A stretch of 64,000 bases of DNA from an uncultured Clostridia bacterium (GTDB taxonomy: Bacteria > Bacillota > Clostridia > Oscillospirales > Acutalibacteraceae). Position numbers and translations under genes: made by a program. Below are positions 26,348-35,934 of the stretch, one piece after another; position 1 is the first letter of the stretch, and every line of letters starts with the position of its first letter. Below the pieces are notes generated by a model. The model had not been told where the DNA came from and did no database searches. It saw only the letters and a program-made list of their open reading frames with translations. The DNA lies in assembly GCA_947581635.1 (NCBI GenBank), contig CANPVE010000013.1, positions 1 through 64,000 on the forward strand, read 5' to 3'.

Positions 26348-26887
26348 TCATAAATCCTCGATAACCTCATCGAGGCTCATGCTCTCGGCCTTCTCCGCGT
26401 CCTCGGACGATACCTCGGGTTGGTCGGCGGACTCTTTTGCACCCTTATCCTTGGACGTTCCCGCAAGCAGATCGCTCACCTTGTCCACCAAATTAGGTAT
26501 CATTCCCACCGCCTTGTCAAGTGAATTCATATTGTTGTCTATCTGAAGCAGGCGCACATTGCTGCCGTGTATAACGAGAAACGCAACGGGCTGCACGGTA
26601 ACGCCCGCGCCGCCGCCGCCGCCAAAGCAGCGGTGTCCCGCCCTTCCGTCAAAATCCGAGCCGCCCGATGCGAAACCGTAAGCCATCTTGGATATCGGAA
26701 TTATGGTAGTTTCGCCGCTTACCACCGGATCTCCTATTATCGTCGAAACGTCCACCATATCTTTGATTTTGGAGAGCGTGGTGTCCATCATGCCCTTGAT
26801 GGGATGTATAAAATTCTTTGTCTTGTCCTCGGCGGAAGACGCTGTACTTTCACCGGACGTCTTTTTCTCATCTGCCATATGATTCAC
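26348..26887 (-). CDS. gerW: GerW family sporulation protein YtfJ
   Basis: 179-residue protein of the YtfJ/GerW family, forespore proteins needed for efficient germination in Bacillus. Recognisable features are the block TIIPISKMAYGFASGG and a long glycine run (CFGGGGGAGVTVQPVAF). No signal peptide. The C-terminus is acidic. It abuts the DUF2953 gene, matching the ytfI-ytfJ pair of Bacillus. The start is either GTG 26887 or ATG 26878; the ribosome binding site AAAGG fits neither perfectly. Confidence 0.92.
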   Translation of the reverse strand: MNHMADEKKTSGESTASSAEDKTKNFIHPIKGMMDTTLSKIKDMVDVSTIIGDPVVSGETTIIPISKMAYGFASGGSDFDGRAGHRCFGGGGGAGVTVQPVAFLVIHGSNVRLLQIDNNMNSLDKAVGMIPNLVDKVSDLLAGTSKDKGAKESADQPEVSSEDAEKAESMSLDEVIEDL

Positions 26888-27733
26888 TCAGCCTTTCTGT
26901 CTTTCTCTGTTATTGCTTAATGTAACCTTTACCTGCGAAATCAAAAATCCGATTGCAGCTCCCAGGAAATGCCCAATAACCAGGATCGGGTAAATCAAAA
27001 ATTCGCCGTCAAAATATATTCTGTTGCCGTCATTGCCAAAATTCGGATTTATCTCTATGTCCTGATTGTACCGGCGCGCGCTCATCAGCAGAAACGACAA
27101 CGCCGGAAAAGCCGCACTGCAAACCTCGCCGTATTTTATGGCGGTATCCGCCGCGTCCTCGCCCGAAACATCGAGCCTCAACGTGAACTTATCGACCGCC
27201 ACGCCGCGATAGATCCGCCACATAGATCCGCCGAACGCTTTGCCGATCTCCACGAAAAAACCAATAGCGCCAAGGAAACCGCGCTCATCTCTGAGCGAGC
27301 CGAAAACGCTGCGTTCACGCTTGTCCTTTTTCGACTTTGCCTTGTGCGCGCCCTGTGTGTCATCTTTTTTTTGCTTAGAATTAAGATTTTTTTTAAATTT
27401 TTTTTTCAACGCGGCGGCGATCCGCTTTACCGATGCAGCGATTTTTGAAAAGAATTTTTTTATCCCGCCAAAAATCCACACAAAAGGAGAAGCCACAGCC
27501 ACAAGCAGCGTATTCAGAATTGCAAACACGCTTTTATGCCCGCCGTTTTCCGACTTGTCCCCCTGTGCAGCGCCGTCAAATGTGTATTTTATAAAAAGAT
27601 ATTTTATCCTGACAGTAAATGAAGAGTCATACTGCACGCCAACACGAACGGGTATGCACATCGCCGCTAATATTATCAGCAGAACAACGCCGATTATTTC
27701 AAGGAGAACGCCGATTATTTTTAAAATTATCAA
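26888..27733 (-). CDS. DUF2953 membrane protein (YtfI-like)
   Basis: 281-residue membrane-associated protein. A hydrophobic N-terminal segment (IILKIIGVLLEIIGVVLLII) precedes a DUF2953 domain with a Lys-rich middle region (about 100-140) and a second hydrophobic stretch near the C-terminus. DUF2953 proteins are paired with GerW/YtfJ in spore-formers; molecular function is unknown. I prefer TTG 27733, preceded by GGGGGAG at 8 bases, over a longer frame beginning at 27772 that lacks a site. Confidence 0.8.
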   Translation of the reverse strand: MIILKIIGVLLEIIGVVLLIILAAMCIPVRVGVQYDSSFTVRIKYLFIKYTFDGAAQGDKSENGGHKSVFAILNTLLVAVASPFVWIFGGIKKFFSKIAASVKRIAAALKKKFKKNLNSKQKKDDTQGAHKAKSKKDKRERSVFGSLRDERGFLGAIGFFVEIGKAFGGSMWRIYRGVAVDKFTLRLDVSGEDAADTAIKYGEVCSAAFPALSFLLMSARRYNQDIEINPNFGNDGNRIYFDGEFLIYPILVIGHFLGAAIGFLISQVKVTLSNNRERQKG

Positions 27734-27788
27734 AAACGCCACTCCCCCGCAATCAATTATTGCAAACGCCAATCAGACAATTTTGTTT

Positions 27789-28397
27789 TCAATTCATCGT
27801 GTCCTTTTGAGTTTCCTGCTCCTGCTGCGTCTCTCTCAAATTCTCCTCTATAGCGTCCTCCACGCTTATTTGCACATTCTCGGCCGTATCGGACGGCACA
27901 GTCGGAAGCTCGCCCATTGATTCCAGCCCGAAGCACCTCATAAAATTTGCGCTGGTGGCGTATTGCATCGGTCTGCCCGGCAGGTCAAGCCGACCGCGCT
28001 CCTCAATAAGTCCGCGCGCCAGCAGCGTATTGACAACGCCCGAGCAGTCCACTCCCCGCACCCGCTCGATAAAATTCCTGGTAACAGGCTCATTATACGC
28101 TATCACAGCCAGAACTTCCATCGCGGCATTAGACAGCGGAGCGTCTTTCTTCAAATCCAGCAGAGTACGTATAACGGGCGCATATTCGTCGCGCGTGGAA
28201 ATCTGATACTGTTTTCCCAGCTTTATCACCCTGAGCGCGCTGCCGTTCTCCGTGTAAAACTCATTCAGCTCGGAGCAAACGCCGTCTATCGTATCCATAT
28301 TCACGCCGAGGACGCCCGCCATTCTCTCACAGCTCACCGGGTCCCCTCCCGCGAAAAGCATAGCCTCTATTGTCGCTCTGAGTCCGCTTGGTTCCAA
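27789..28397 (-). CDS. scpB: ScpB, segregation and condensation protein
   Basis: 202-residue kleisin-interacting winged-helix protein of the SMC-ScpAB condensin complex. Typical blocks are AMLFAGGDPVS at the start, VLAVIAYNEPVTR and a second winged helix with GLIEERGRLDLPGRP. Its start lies inside the end of scpA (31-base overlap). It works in chromosome compaction and segregation. The C-terminal Gln/Glu-rich tail is variable in the family. Confidence 0.95.
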   Translation of the reverse strand: MEPSGLRATIEAMLFAGGDPVSCERMAGVLGVNMDTIDGVCSELNEFYTENGSALRVIKLGKQYQISTRDEYAPVIRTLLDLKKDAPLSNAAMEVLAVIAYNEPVTRNFIERVRGVDCSGVVNTLLARGLIEERGRLDLPGRPMQYATSANFMRCFGLESMGELPTVPSDTAENVQISVEDAIEENLRETQQEQETQKDTMN

Positions 28398-29098
28398 TTG
28401 CGTCCACCACTCTCGTTAATCGTCATAATCTCGTTGTCGTCTATATTAACCTTGCGGCTGCGCACCAGATCCAGCACCGCAAGAAATGTGGCTATAAGCT
28501 CGCTGCGCGACTCCGCCCGCTCAAAAAGCGACGAAAACTTCAGCCGCTTTGACTTGTATATACTCTTGAGCACGAACCCTATGCGCTCGGTGACGGAAAC
28601 TATTTTCTTGCCGACTATCGCGCGGAAATTCTCCTTTGACGGGGGTTTGCGGCGCATACCGCGCCCCACGGCATTGATATATGCCTTGAGAAGCTCGTCA
28701 GACGAATGCCTGCGGCTGTAGGTCATATCGTGGTCTATCTTCATTTCTCTGCGCGTGAAGCCGTCGAAGCTCGCCTGTTGAGCCAGCTTGCCTGCCATCT
28801 GCTTGCAGATCTGATATTCTATAAGCTCGCCGCTGAGTTCCTTTTTCAATTCTTCGGCCTCTTCCCTGCGCGGCATCAGCATCGCGGTCTTAATATATAC
28901 AAGGCGCGAGGCCATTGTCAGAAACTCGCTCGAAACGTCCATATTTTCCAGCCTCATCATGTCGATATGCTCCATGTACTGCTCCAAAAGCTCAGCGACA
29001 GGGATATCATAGATGTTAAGCTTGTTTTTCGATATCAGATAAAGCAACAGATCCAGAGGTCCTTCAAATACCTCTAATTTATAAGATATTTTTTCCAT
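28367..29098 (-). CDS. scpA: ScpA, kleisin subunit of condensin
   Basis: 243-residue kleisin that bridges the SMC heads and recruits ScpB. The N-terminal signature FEGPLDLLLYLI is followed by the helical bundle (NIYDIPVAELLEQYMEHI) and the C-terminal winged helix with ATFLAVLDLVRSRKV. I use ATG 29098 (MEKISYKLEVF); there is no strong ribosome binding site, and translation may be coupled to the protease gene ending 19 bases upstream. Confidence 0.95.
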   Translation of the reverse strand: MEKISYKLEVFEGPLDLLLYLISKNKLNIYDIPVAELLEQYMEHIDMMRLENMDVSSEFLTMASRLVYIKTAMLMPRREEAEELKKELSGELIEYQICKQMAGKLAQQASFDGFTRREMKIDHDMTYSRRHSSDELLKAYINAVGRGMRRKPPSKENFRAIVGKKIVSVTERIGFVLKSIYKSKRLKFSSLFERAESRSELIATFLAVLDLVRSRKVNIDDNEIMTINESGGRNWNQADSERQ

Positions 29099-29117
29099 GG
29101 GTTTTACAACCCGGCTT

Positions 29118-29846
29118 TCAGGTGCCAACAAGGAGCGATATCACAGAGCTCGAAATTTTCAAACCGAGCGCGTTGAAAATCGAATCCACGCCGTCAAGAA
29201 GATTGTAGAAAAGACCGTATTCCAAATTCCAGAGTGGACCGCTCAACAGATTTATAAATACATAGAAAATGACAATATAAACTATCGGGTTTATACGGCT
29301 CATAAAATGCTCGATTTTATACATAATCTTGTCGGGCATTATCCAGTTGAGTATGCGTGATCCGTCAAGTGGCATGATCGGCAGCAGATTAAACACCGCA
29401 AGTCCTATATTGAGGATAACCACTCTCAGCATTACAAAGGTGAAACTGGTGTAAAACGCGTAGTTCATCTGGAAACAAAGTCCCGCGCGGTAGACAAACA
29501 TTGCGAGCACCGCCATGATAAGATTTGAGAGCGGTCCCGCAAAGGCAACAAGCGCCATATATCCCTGTCTGCGTCTCTGATTGTTGAATCGCACGGGATT
29601 CACCGGAACAGGTTCCGCCCATCCGAAGCCAAAAAAGAACATAAACAGCGCGCCGTATAAATTCAGATGTGCCATAGGATTAAGTGTGAGACGACCCGCG
29701 AGCTGTGCGGTATCATCGCCCAAAGCCTTCGCCATAAGCCCATGGGCGCACTCGTGGACAGGCATTATGAAAAATATCATCAAAAACATCGTGAGGATAT
29801 ACAGAAGCATAGTCTGCAGGTCGCCCAGCGTACTAAAAAAGCCCAT
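29118..29846 (-). CDS. site-2 protease family protein (M50, YwhC-like)
   Basis: 242-residue intramembrane zinc protease with about six transmembrane segments. The zinc motif HECAH lies in the first helix region, and the third ligand in NLLPIMPLDGSRIL about 115 residues later. This short class without a PDZ domain often precedes scpA in Clostridia; its substrate is not known. The NPMAHL motif supports the family. Confidence 0.92.
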   Translation of the reverse strand: MGFFSTLGDLQTMLLYILTMFLMIFFIMPVHECAHGLMAKALGDDTAQLAGRLTLNPMAHLNLYGALFMFFFGFGWAEPVPVNPVRFNNQRRRQGYMALVAFAGPLSNLIMAVLAMFVYRAGLCFQMNYAFYTSFTFVMLRVVILNIGLAVFNLLPIMPLDGSRILNWIMPDKIMYKIEHFMSRINPIVYIVIFYVFINLLSGPLWNLEYGLFYNLLDGVDSIFNALGLKISSSVISLLVGT

Positions 29847-29995
29847 ATCAATCTACCTTTCCTAACCAAATCGAAATCAGCGTAAACTTCCCATTAAAAG
29901 GATTGCTGTATAATTATAGCTTATACAATAATAAAATTCAAGTGTTATATTGTTAAAGCCAGGGAAATCAGTTTAAAAACTAAAGTCAAGCGAGA

Positions 29996-30112
29996 GAAGC
30001 TGCAATAGGTTTCCAAAGGGGGCAAAGCTCCTTCGGCAGGTGAAGGACAGCGCCATTGCGGAGGGTGAGGCAAAGCCTCACAAGCGAAGCGAGCCAAACC
30101 GCAGGCAATTTT
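29996..30112 (+). repeat. GC-richer dispersed repeat, copy A
   Basis: Carries TCCAAAGGGGGCAAAGCTCC, GACAGCGCCATTGCGGAGGG and TGAGGCAAAGCCTCACAAGC, matching the reverse complement of 33820-33966 in order. I see no gene in the rest of the 29847-30208 gap. Confidence 0.65.
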
Positions 30113-30208
30113 ACATATATTGTGCCTCAAATTAAAAAATATCGGCAAAATTAAAAATCCGCACAAATTTTCATTGCACGGATTTTCATACTGCACATAT
30201 TCTCGCGA

Positions 30209-30670
30209 CTATTTCCAACAATCGTAGTCTAAGGGATCAATAAATTCCGGAGTGTATATATCCTCGCCGTTGGTATCGACAGCGCGATAAAAGGACGGCT
30301 GTTCCATAATGGCTTCGGTGAGAGAATTCATAAGGTAATTCACACCATCGTCGCCTTTGAGGGTATATACCCTCATACTTGTATCGCCGGGATTTTCACG
30401 GTCACGTATATAACCTATGCATTCTTTAACAACACTTTTGTCTATTCTGCCATCCAATGTGCCGTAAGGCACATACGTCCTGCCGCCATACACAATACAG
30501 GCATACGTATCGTCCGCATTGTCGGGGTCTTGATATGTCTCATGCTCAAACACAATTGGATTGTCGGGAAGCCTGCCGAATCTATCGCTGCCGCCGCACC
30601 CTGTCAGGACAATTACGCAGCAAATCAAAGCCAGGATTATTTTTGATAATTTTTGCAATTTCTTACTCAT
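30209..30670 (-). CDS. hypothetical lipoprotein
   Basis: 153-residue product with a lipoprotein signal peptide (ILALICCVIVLTGC, lipobox LTGC) and a small extracellular domain that I do not recognise; YGGRTYVPYGTLDG resembles folds that display a conserved loop in copper-amine-oxidase-like or DUF domains, but this is weak. It has its own near-consensus promoter at 30781-30809 and stands alone. Function unknown. Confidence 0.75.
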   Translation of the reverse strand: MSKKLQKLSKIILALICCVIVLTGCGGSDRFGRLPDNPIVFEHETYQDPDNADDTYACIVYGGRTYVPYGTLDGRIDKSVVKECIGYIRDRENPGDTSMRVYTLKGDDGVNYLMNSLTEAIMEQPSFYRAVDTNGEDIYTPEFIDPLDYDCWK

Positions 30671-30780
30671 GACACATTCCCCATTTCTGAAATAAATTTA
30701 ATCTTTACCTTGCGTGTCCTCTGCGGAAATGCGAAAGCTTCATCTCGATAAACAATAAATTTTATCCAATTTTCGATTAA

Positions 30781-30809
30781 ATTATATCGCTATTTAAGAA
30801 AGATGTCAA
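30781..30809 (-). promoter_or_regulatory. sigma-A-type promoter of the lipoprotein gene
   Basis: On the minus strand TTGACA, 17-nt spacer, TATAAT, a consensus promoter, about 110 bases before the start codon. Confidence 0.85.
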
Positions 30810-30850
30810 GCAATGGCCGTCTCAATTTACAATAAGTTAATAAGTGGAAA

Positions 30851-30889
30851 AAAGGCGGTCTTTGACATAAAAGTCTGAGACCGCCTTTC
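30851..30889 (-). terminator. terminator after the heavy-metal ATPase gene
   Basis: On the minus strand AAGGCGGTCT/AGACCGCCTT followed by TTTTTCC. It lies about 100 bases past the ATPase stop. Confidence 0.85.
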
Positions 30890-30990
30890 CGTTTCACATC
30901 ATAAATTCAATCTTGTTCAGTAATTTCCGCAAACAAATTACAGACTTGCTGTGTTCCACTCGCGAACACTGCGCCATTCTTTAGAATTCG

Positions 30991-33183
30991 TCACTTTTTG
31001 GGCCTTATAAGCCTTGAAGCATTTGCCACACAAATTAGGCACACGCCCACGTCGGCAAACACTGCCGCCCACATCGGAGCATAGCCGAACGCCGCCAGAA
31101 TAAGCACGGCAGCCTTAATAACGAGTGAAAACGCTATATTGAATTTTATTATTCCCATGGTCCTACGGAAATGCCTGATTGCCTTGGGCAGAGTTGCGAG
31201 GCTGTTGGAGGAAAGCACCATATCGGCCGCCTCTATCGCCGCGCCCGAACCAAGTCCCATCGCCACTCCCACGTCAGCGGCAGCAAGCACGGGCGCGTCA
31301 TTTATGCCGTCGCCGACAAAGGCGGTAATCAATCCATTCCTCTTGATTTCCTTGACCGCTTCAACTTTATCCTCCGGCAAAAGCTCGGCACGGAAATCAT
31401 CTATCCCCACACTTTGGGCGACCTGTTTTGCCGCGCCGCGTCCGTCGCCCGTAAGCATGGCGACTTTCGAGATTCCGAGCGACTTAAGCTGTCGCACAGC
31501 CGCCTTTGCACCCGGGGCCGCGTCGTCGCCGATGAATATACTGCCCGCGAGCGTGCCGTCAAGCGCAACATATGCCTGAGCCTTTTCGCCTTCGGGTATT
31601 TCCACGCCGTATTTTTCCATGAGCTTCGCGCCGCCGCAAAGTATCCGTTTTCCGCTCGAATTTTCGCATGATACGCCATGTGCCGAAATCTCACTGTAAT
31701 TTTTATATTGAGTTATATTTTCAATCCGGCCCGCGTAATCCCTGATGGCCTGCGCGTATGGGTGAACGGAATTTATTTCGGCGGCCGCCGCAAGCTGAGT
31801 CACCTGATTCGCGGTGAAACCGTTCATGCTCTTTACTTCGCTTACCTTCGGCTTACCTTCGGTCACGGTCCCGGTCTTGTCAAAAGCTACGGCTCGCGCC
31901 TTGGCAAGCATTTCGGCAAAATTGCCGCCCTTAACCAGCACACCGAATTTCGAGGCGCCGCCTATGGACGAGAAGAACGCCAGCGGCACCGATATCACGA
32001 TCGCGCACGGGCATGACGCCACAAGGAAGGTAAGCGCGCGAATTATGAAATCATGGAAACTGCCCATATGAAGCAGCGGGGGAATTATCGCAATAAGTAC
32101 TGCCAAAGCAACCACTATCGGCGTATAAATCACCGCGAAACGCGTGACGAATTTCTCAGCGTTGCCCTTGTTTTCGGAAGACTCCGTCACAAGGCTGATA
32201 ATTCTGGCGGCGGCGGAGTTCTCATAGCTGTTAGTGACGCGAGCCGTCAAAGATCCGTCGCCGTTCATCATGCCGCTGAGCAGTTCCGATCCAATTTCAG
32301 CGGAAATCGGCAGCGATTCGCCTGTGAGCGCCGAGCTGTCTGCTGTGGAGCTGCCCTGAGTGACAATGCAGTCCAGCGGAATCCTCTCGTGAGGACGAAT
32401 TACAATTGTATCACCTATTCCAACATCTTCCGCGTGAACGGTTTCAACCTTGCCGTTTCTCATCACATTAGCCGTGTCCGGTCTTATCTCAGCCAGAGCC
32501 TCTATGCTCTCACGGGAATTGTCAACTGCCTTGTCCTCCAGCCATTCGCCTATGCGATAGAGCACAGCCACCATAGCGCCCTCGAAAAACTCCCCGAGAA
32601 TTGCCGCCGCCACCATTGCTATCGCCATGAGAGCGCTCTCGTCAAGCCGCAGCTTAAATATCGACTTGACTCCATTGATGATTACATCATACCCTGCGAA
32701 CACTATAGCCGCAATATAAGCCGCCGCAGATACCGCCTCATGCATCGGAAAATCAACAAGCGACGCGGCTATGCCCGTTACAGCCGAGACAAGCGCCAGC
32801 ACAGTGGTAACTATGACTGCCTTTGAATTTTCCTCAGTTCCTTCACTGTCATGCCCGTGACTGTGCGAATGCTCATGACTGTGAGCATGATCGTGACCAC
32901 AGCAACAATTTTTATCGTCGCAGTGACTGTGCTCGTGAGAATGTGAATGACTTATAGCGGCATCGTATTCCTCGACATGAACGCCTATAGTAACACTGTC
33001 CACAAGTTTTTGAATCTCGTCGGTCATATTCTGACCGCTGTTCCTCAGGTTTACGGTGAGCCGCCTGTTCATAAAGTCAACCGTTGCGCTCTCCGCCCAA
33101 TCGGCATTGTTTACAGCGGCCTCTACTTTTGCCGCACAGCCCGCGCAGTCCAAACCTTCCAGTGTATATTTTATTTTCTCCAT
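30991..33183 (-). CDS. Zn2+/Cd2+/Pb2+-exporting P-type ATPase (CadA/ZntA type)
   Basis: 730-residue P1B-type ATPase. A heavy-metal-associated domain with GLDCAGC (residues ~10-16) comes first, then a His/Cys-rich loop (about 100-140: repeats of HSHEHSH and HDHAH), six to eight transmembrane segments, the CPC metal site in ASCPCAIV, the phosphorylation site DKTGT and the hinge GDGINDAP. It exports divalent metals from the cytoplasm. I start at ATG 33183 with GGGAGG 8 bases upstream. It overlaps nothing but begins 17 bases after the ArsR-type regulator, so both form an operon. Confidence 0.95.
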   Translation of the reverse strand: MEKIKYTLEGLDCAGCAAKVEAAVNNADWAESATVDFMNRRLTVNLRNSGQNMTDEIQKLVDSVTIGVHVEEYDAAISHSHSHEHSHCDDKNCCCGHDHAHSHEHSHSHGHDSEGTEENSKAVIVTTVLALVSAVTGIAASLVDFPMHEAVSAAAYIAAIVFAGYDVIINGVKSIFKLRLDESALMAIAMVAAAILGEFFEGAMVAVLYRIGEWLEDKAVDNSRESIEALAEIRPDTANVMRNGKVETVHAEDVGIGDTIVIRPHERIPLDCIVTQGSSTADSSALTGESLPISAEIGSELLSGMMNGDGSLTARVTNSYENSAAARIISLVTESSENKGNAEKFVTRFAVIYTPIVVALAVLIAIIPPLLHMGSFHDFIIRALTFLVASCPCAIVISVPLAFFSSIGGASKFGVLVKGGNFAEMLAKARAVAFDKTGTVTEGKPKVSEVKSMNGFTANQVTQLAAAAEINSVHPYAQAIRDYAGRIENITQYKNYSEISAHGVSCENSSGKRILCGGAKLMEKYGVEIPEGEKAQAYVALDGTLAGSIFIGDDAAPGAKAAVRQLKSLGISKVAMLTGDGRGAAKQVAQSVGIDDFRAELLPEDKVEAVKEIKRNGLITAFVGDGINDAPVLAAADVGVAMGLGSGAAIEAADMVLSSNSLATLPKAIRHFRRTMGIIKFNIAFSLVIKAAVLILAAFGYAPMWAAVFADVGVCLICVANASRLIRPKK

Positions 33184-33199
33184 CACAGACGCCTCCCGT

Positions 33200-33610
33200 T
33201 TATTTGCCTTCTTTAATGTGCTCAAATCCAAGCTCGATTATCTTCTTAACATGGTCGTCGTCCAGCGAATAAAACGCCGACTTGCCGCAGCGCCTCACCT
33301 TGATAAGTCCTGCTGTCCTCAGCACGCGAAGCTGATGAGATATCGCTGACTGATTCATCTCCAAAGCGTCCGAAATGTCGCAGACACAAAGCTCGTGATT
33401 GAGCAGCGCCGACAGTATACGAAGCCTGGTGGAATCACCGAACACCTTGAAGAGTTCCGCGAGATCGTATATTTGGTCAATATCATACATATCCTGGCGC
33501 ACGAGATCCACATAGTCGCCGTGCGACTGGTGGACTTCACACATATCGGGCAGATCGTCCGCCGCCTTCCCCACAACTTTTACAATCTTGGGATTATCCA
33601 AATTCATCAT
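33200..33610 (-). CDS. ArsR/SmtB-family metal-responsive repressor (CadC-like)
   Basis: 136-residue winged-helix repressor. The alpha3N-type site is suggested by an N-terminal Cys/His patch (DMCEVHQSHGD) and the ELCVCD motif holds the alpha3 cysteines as in CadC; the recognition helix follows (NQSAISHQLRVLRTAGLIKV). In CadC proteins metal binding releases DNA. It is the first gene of the pair with the P-type ATPase, and the operator lies 16 bases upstream. Start at ATG 33607 or 33610. Confidence 0.93.
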   Translation of the reverse strand: MMNLDNPKIVKVVGKAADDLPDMCEVHQSHGDYVDLVRQDMYDIDQIYDLAELFKVFGDSTRLRILSALLNHELCVCDISDALEMNQSAISHQLRVLRTAGLIKVRRCGKSAFYSLDDDHVKKIIELGFEHIKEGK

Positions 33611-33625
33611 CTCCGAACGAATATT

Positions 33626-33650
33626 TAATAAATGAACATTTATTCATATG
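33626..33650 (-). promoter_or_regulatory. SmtB/CadC-type operator
   Basis: AATGAACATTTATTCATA contains the inverted half-sites TGAAC/TTCA typical of ArsR/SmtB operators, just upstream of the repressor gene. Confidence 0.75.
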
Positions 33651-33819
33651 ATGATTATAGCACTTTATTTCCATATGTCAATAGGTTTAGGAAAAATATC
33701 ACGGAAATCAATGTTCAGTAACAGAATCATACTATGTAAAAAAGTTGGGTTGACTTTATCTGTCCACTCGAAAAACTTAGATTTTCTTGTTGGAGCTTAT
33801 TTTGTGTTCGCCTCAGCCG

Positions 33820-33966
33820 TTTTTTATCCCACCCCGCCTTGCCCACTCAGCCTACGGCTTCGCTTGTGAGGCTCTGCCTCACACTCCGCCATGGGCGCTG
33901 CCCCTGGACCCTGCCAAGAGGACTTGTCCCCTTGGATTCCCACGCTTCGCTAATTATTTTTAATGC
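33820..33966 (-). repeat. GC-richer dispersed repeat, copy B (fullest)
   Basis: Reading the minus strand: GGCATTAAAAATAATTAGCG, then CCAAGGGGACAAGTCCTCTT (itself palindromic), GGGTCCAGGGGCAGCGCCC, GTGAGGCAGAGCCTCACAAG and GGGCAAGGCGGGGTGGGAT. It lies between the cadC-like operator and glmS. I see no gene in 33651-34096; the stretch 33960-34090 is AT-rich. Confidence 0.7.
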
Positions 33967-34096
33967 CGCTACTCTTGCAAAACACTCCCGCGATTAATCC
34001 TCATAAGCTTCTGAATATACAAAACCGCCGATACGTTTTGGAAAATTATCCAAAATATATCGACGGTATTTTTATTTTGTCATGCGTTCACGAAAA

Positions 34097-35908
34097 CTAT
34101 TCAACTGTTACCGATTTAGCAAGGTTTCTCGGCTTATCCACATCACAGCCGCGTGCGCAGGCGGTATAATACGCGAAGATCTGCAATGGAACTATCGCGG
34201 CAATCGGGCGAATAAATTCGTCCACATCGGGTATCTCAATGAGGTCATCGTAAACGGTGTCGTCCACGTTCGCGCCCTTCTTGCAAAGCAGAATCACTCT
34301 GGCCCCGCGCGCTTTGACTTCCTTGACATTGCTGATCGTCTTTTCAAAAAGCTGATCACCGGAAGCTATGGCAACTACAGGCAAACCCGGCTCTATAAGC
34401 GAAATTGTGCCATGCTTCAGCTCTCCTGCGGCATACGCCTCGGAGTGAATATAGGATATCTCTTTGAGCTTTATGGAAGCCTCCCAGCAGAGCGCTGAGT
34501 CATAGCCTCTACCGATAAAGAACAGATCCTCGCAGTTCTTGTAGCTCTCGGCCATCTGCTTATACACGTCTGCATTTTCAAGCTCTCCCGCAACAACATC
34601 GGGTATCTGCCTGAGCAATTCCACATAATGCTCCAGTTCCTCGTCGGAGACCGTATGGCGGTCACTGGCCAGTCTCAACGCCATCATAAGCATTATGGCA
34701 ACCTGACACGTATAAGCCTTAGTGGTTGCGACCGCGATCTCAGGACCTGCACACGTATAGAGCACTATGTCTGCCTCTCGCGCAATTGTAGAGCCTACAA
34801 CATTGACGATGGCTATTGTCGGAATTCCTTTCTTCTTGGCAATTCTCAACGCGGCCAGAGTATCGGCAGTCTCACCGCTCTGAGATATAACCACAACCGC
34901 GTCTCCCTCTTCAAATAGGAGAGAGGAATATCTGAACTCCGAAGCCACCTCGGTTATAACAGGTACCCTGGCTATTCTTTCAATCATGTGACGGCCCACC
35001 ATGCCGGCGTGGAGCGCACTGCCGCAAGCCACAACATGAAGGCGTTTTATCTTGGAAACGTCGGGCATCTCCTCAATGAATATATTCTTTACGCCGTTTT
35101 TGAGACGGGGTACGATCGTGTCGGCCAACACCCTTGGCTGTTCGTTGATTTCCTTGAGCATAAAGTGATCGTATCCGCCTTTTTCGGCAGCCGACACGTC
35201 CCATGTTGCCACAAATACATCTTTCTTTAATGGCGTCCGGTTGCGGTCAAGTATTTCTATTGAATCCGACTTTATAATCGCAAGCTCGTTTTCTTCAAGC
35301 AGATAGTAATGGTTAGTCATGCTGAGAATCGCGGGAATATCGGAAGCGATGAAGTTCTCACCTTCGCCTATGCCCACTATCAATGGACTGTCCTTGCGTA
35401 TGGCATAGAGTGTGTCGGGTCGATCATCAAAAAGTATGCCAAATGCATATGATCCGATTATTTTTGAAACCGCGTCATATATAGCGGCAACCGGATCCCC
35501 ATTGTAGCACTTGTCTATGAGCTGTGCAGCGACCTCAGTGTCGGTTCCGGAGATGAACACGCGGCCCTCGTCACACATTTCCTCGCGCAGCTCGGAGTAA
35601 TTCTCTATGATTCCGTTGTGTACCAAAGTAACTCTGCCGCTTTTGTGGGGATGGCTGTTGGTGTCGGAAGGCTCGCCGTGCGTTGCCCAGCGCGTATGAC
35701 CTATACCGCACACGCCCTGCGGCACGTTGACGCCTATCTTATCTTCAAGGTTCCTGATACGGCCTTTTGATTTTACTATATTCACACCGTTTTGTCCAAA
35801 CACCGCCACGCCCGCAGAGTCATAGCCCCTGTATTCAAGCTTCTTCAGACCGTCTATAAGTATCTCAGTCGAATTTTTGTTGCCTATGTATCCTACGATA
35901 CCACACAT
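34097..35908 (-). CDS. glmS: glucosamine-6-phosphate synthase
   Basis: 603-residue isomerising glutamine:fructose-6-phosphate aminotransferase, which makes glucosamine-6-phosphate for cell wall synthesis. The N-terminal glutaminase has the nucleophile Cys2 (MCGIVGY), followed by two SIS sugar-isomerase domains (e.g. ISQSGETADTLAA) and the C-terminal PRNLAKSVTVE, the conserved tail. I start at ATG 35908 so that Cys2 is exposed; GGAGG lies 8 bases before. The leader contains a glmS ribozyme that gives product feedback. Confidence 0.98.
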   Translation of the reverse strand: MCGIVGYIGNKNSTEILIDGLKKLEYRGYDSAGVAVFGQNGVNIVKSKGRIRNLEDKIGVNVPQGVCGIGHTRWATHGEPSDTNSHPHKSGRVTLVHNGIIENYSELREEMCDEGRVFISGTDTEVAAQLIDKCYNGDPVAAIYDAVSKIIGSYAFGILFDDRPDTLYAIRKDSPLIVGIGEGENFIASDIPAILSMTNHYYLLEENELAIIKSDSIEILDRNRTPLKKDVFVATWDVSAAEKGGYDHFMLKEINEQPRVLADTIVPRLKNGVKNIFIEEMPDVSKIKRLHVVACGSALHAGMVGRHMIERIARVPVITEVASEFRYSSLLFEEGDAVVVISQSGETADTLAALRIAKKKGIPTIAIVNVVGSTIAREADIVLYTCAGPEIAVATTKAYTCQVAIMLMMALRLASDRHTVSDEELEHYVELLRQIPDVVAGELENADVYKQMAESYKNCEDLFFIGRGYDSALCWEASIKLKEISYIHSEAYAAGELKHGTISLIEPGLPVVAIASGDQLFEKTISNVKEVKARGARVILLCKKGANVDDTVYDDLIEIPDVDEFIRPIAAIVPLQIFAYYTACARGCDVDKPRNLAKSVTVE

Positions 35909-35934
35909 AAAATTGTCCTCCATATCAAACAGAG

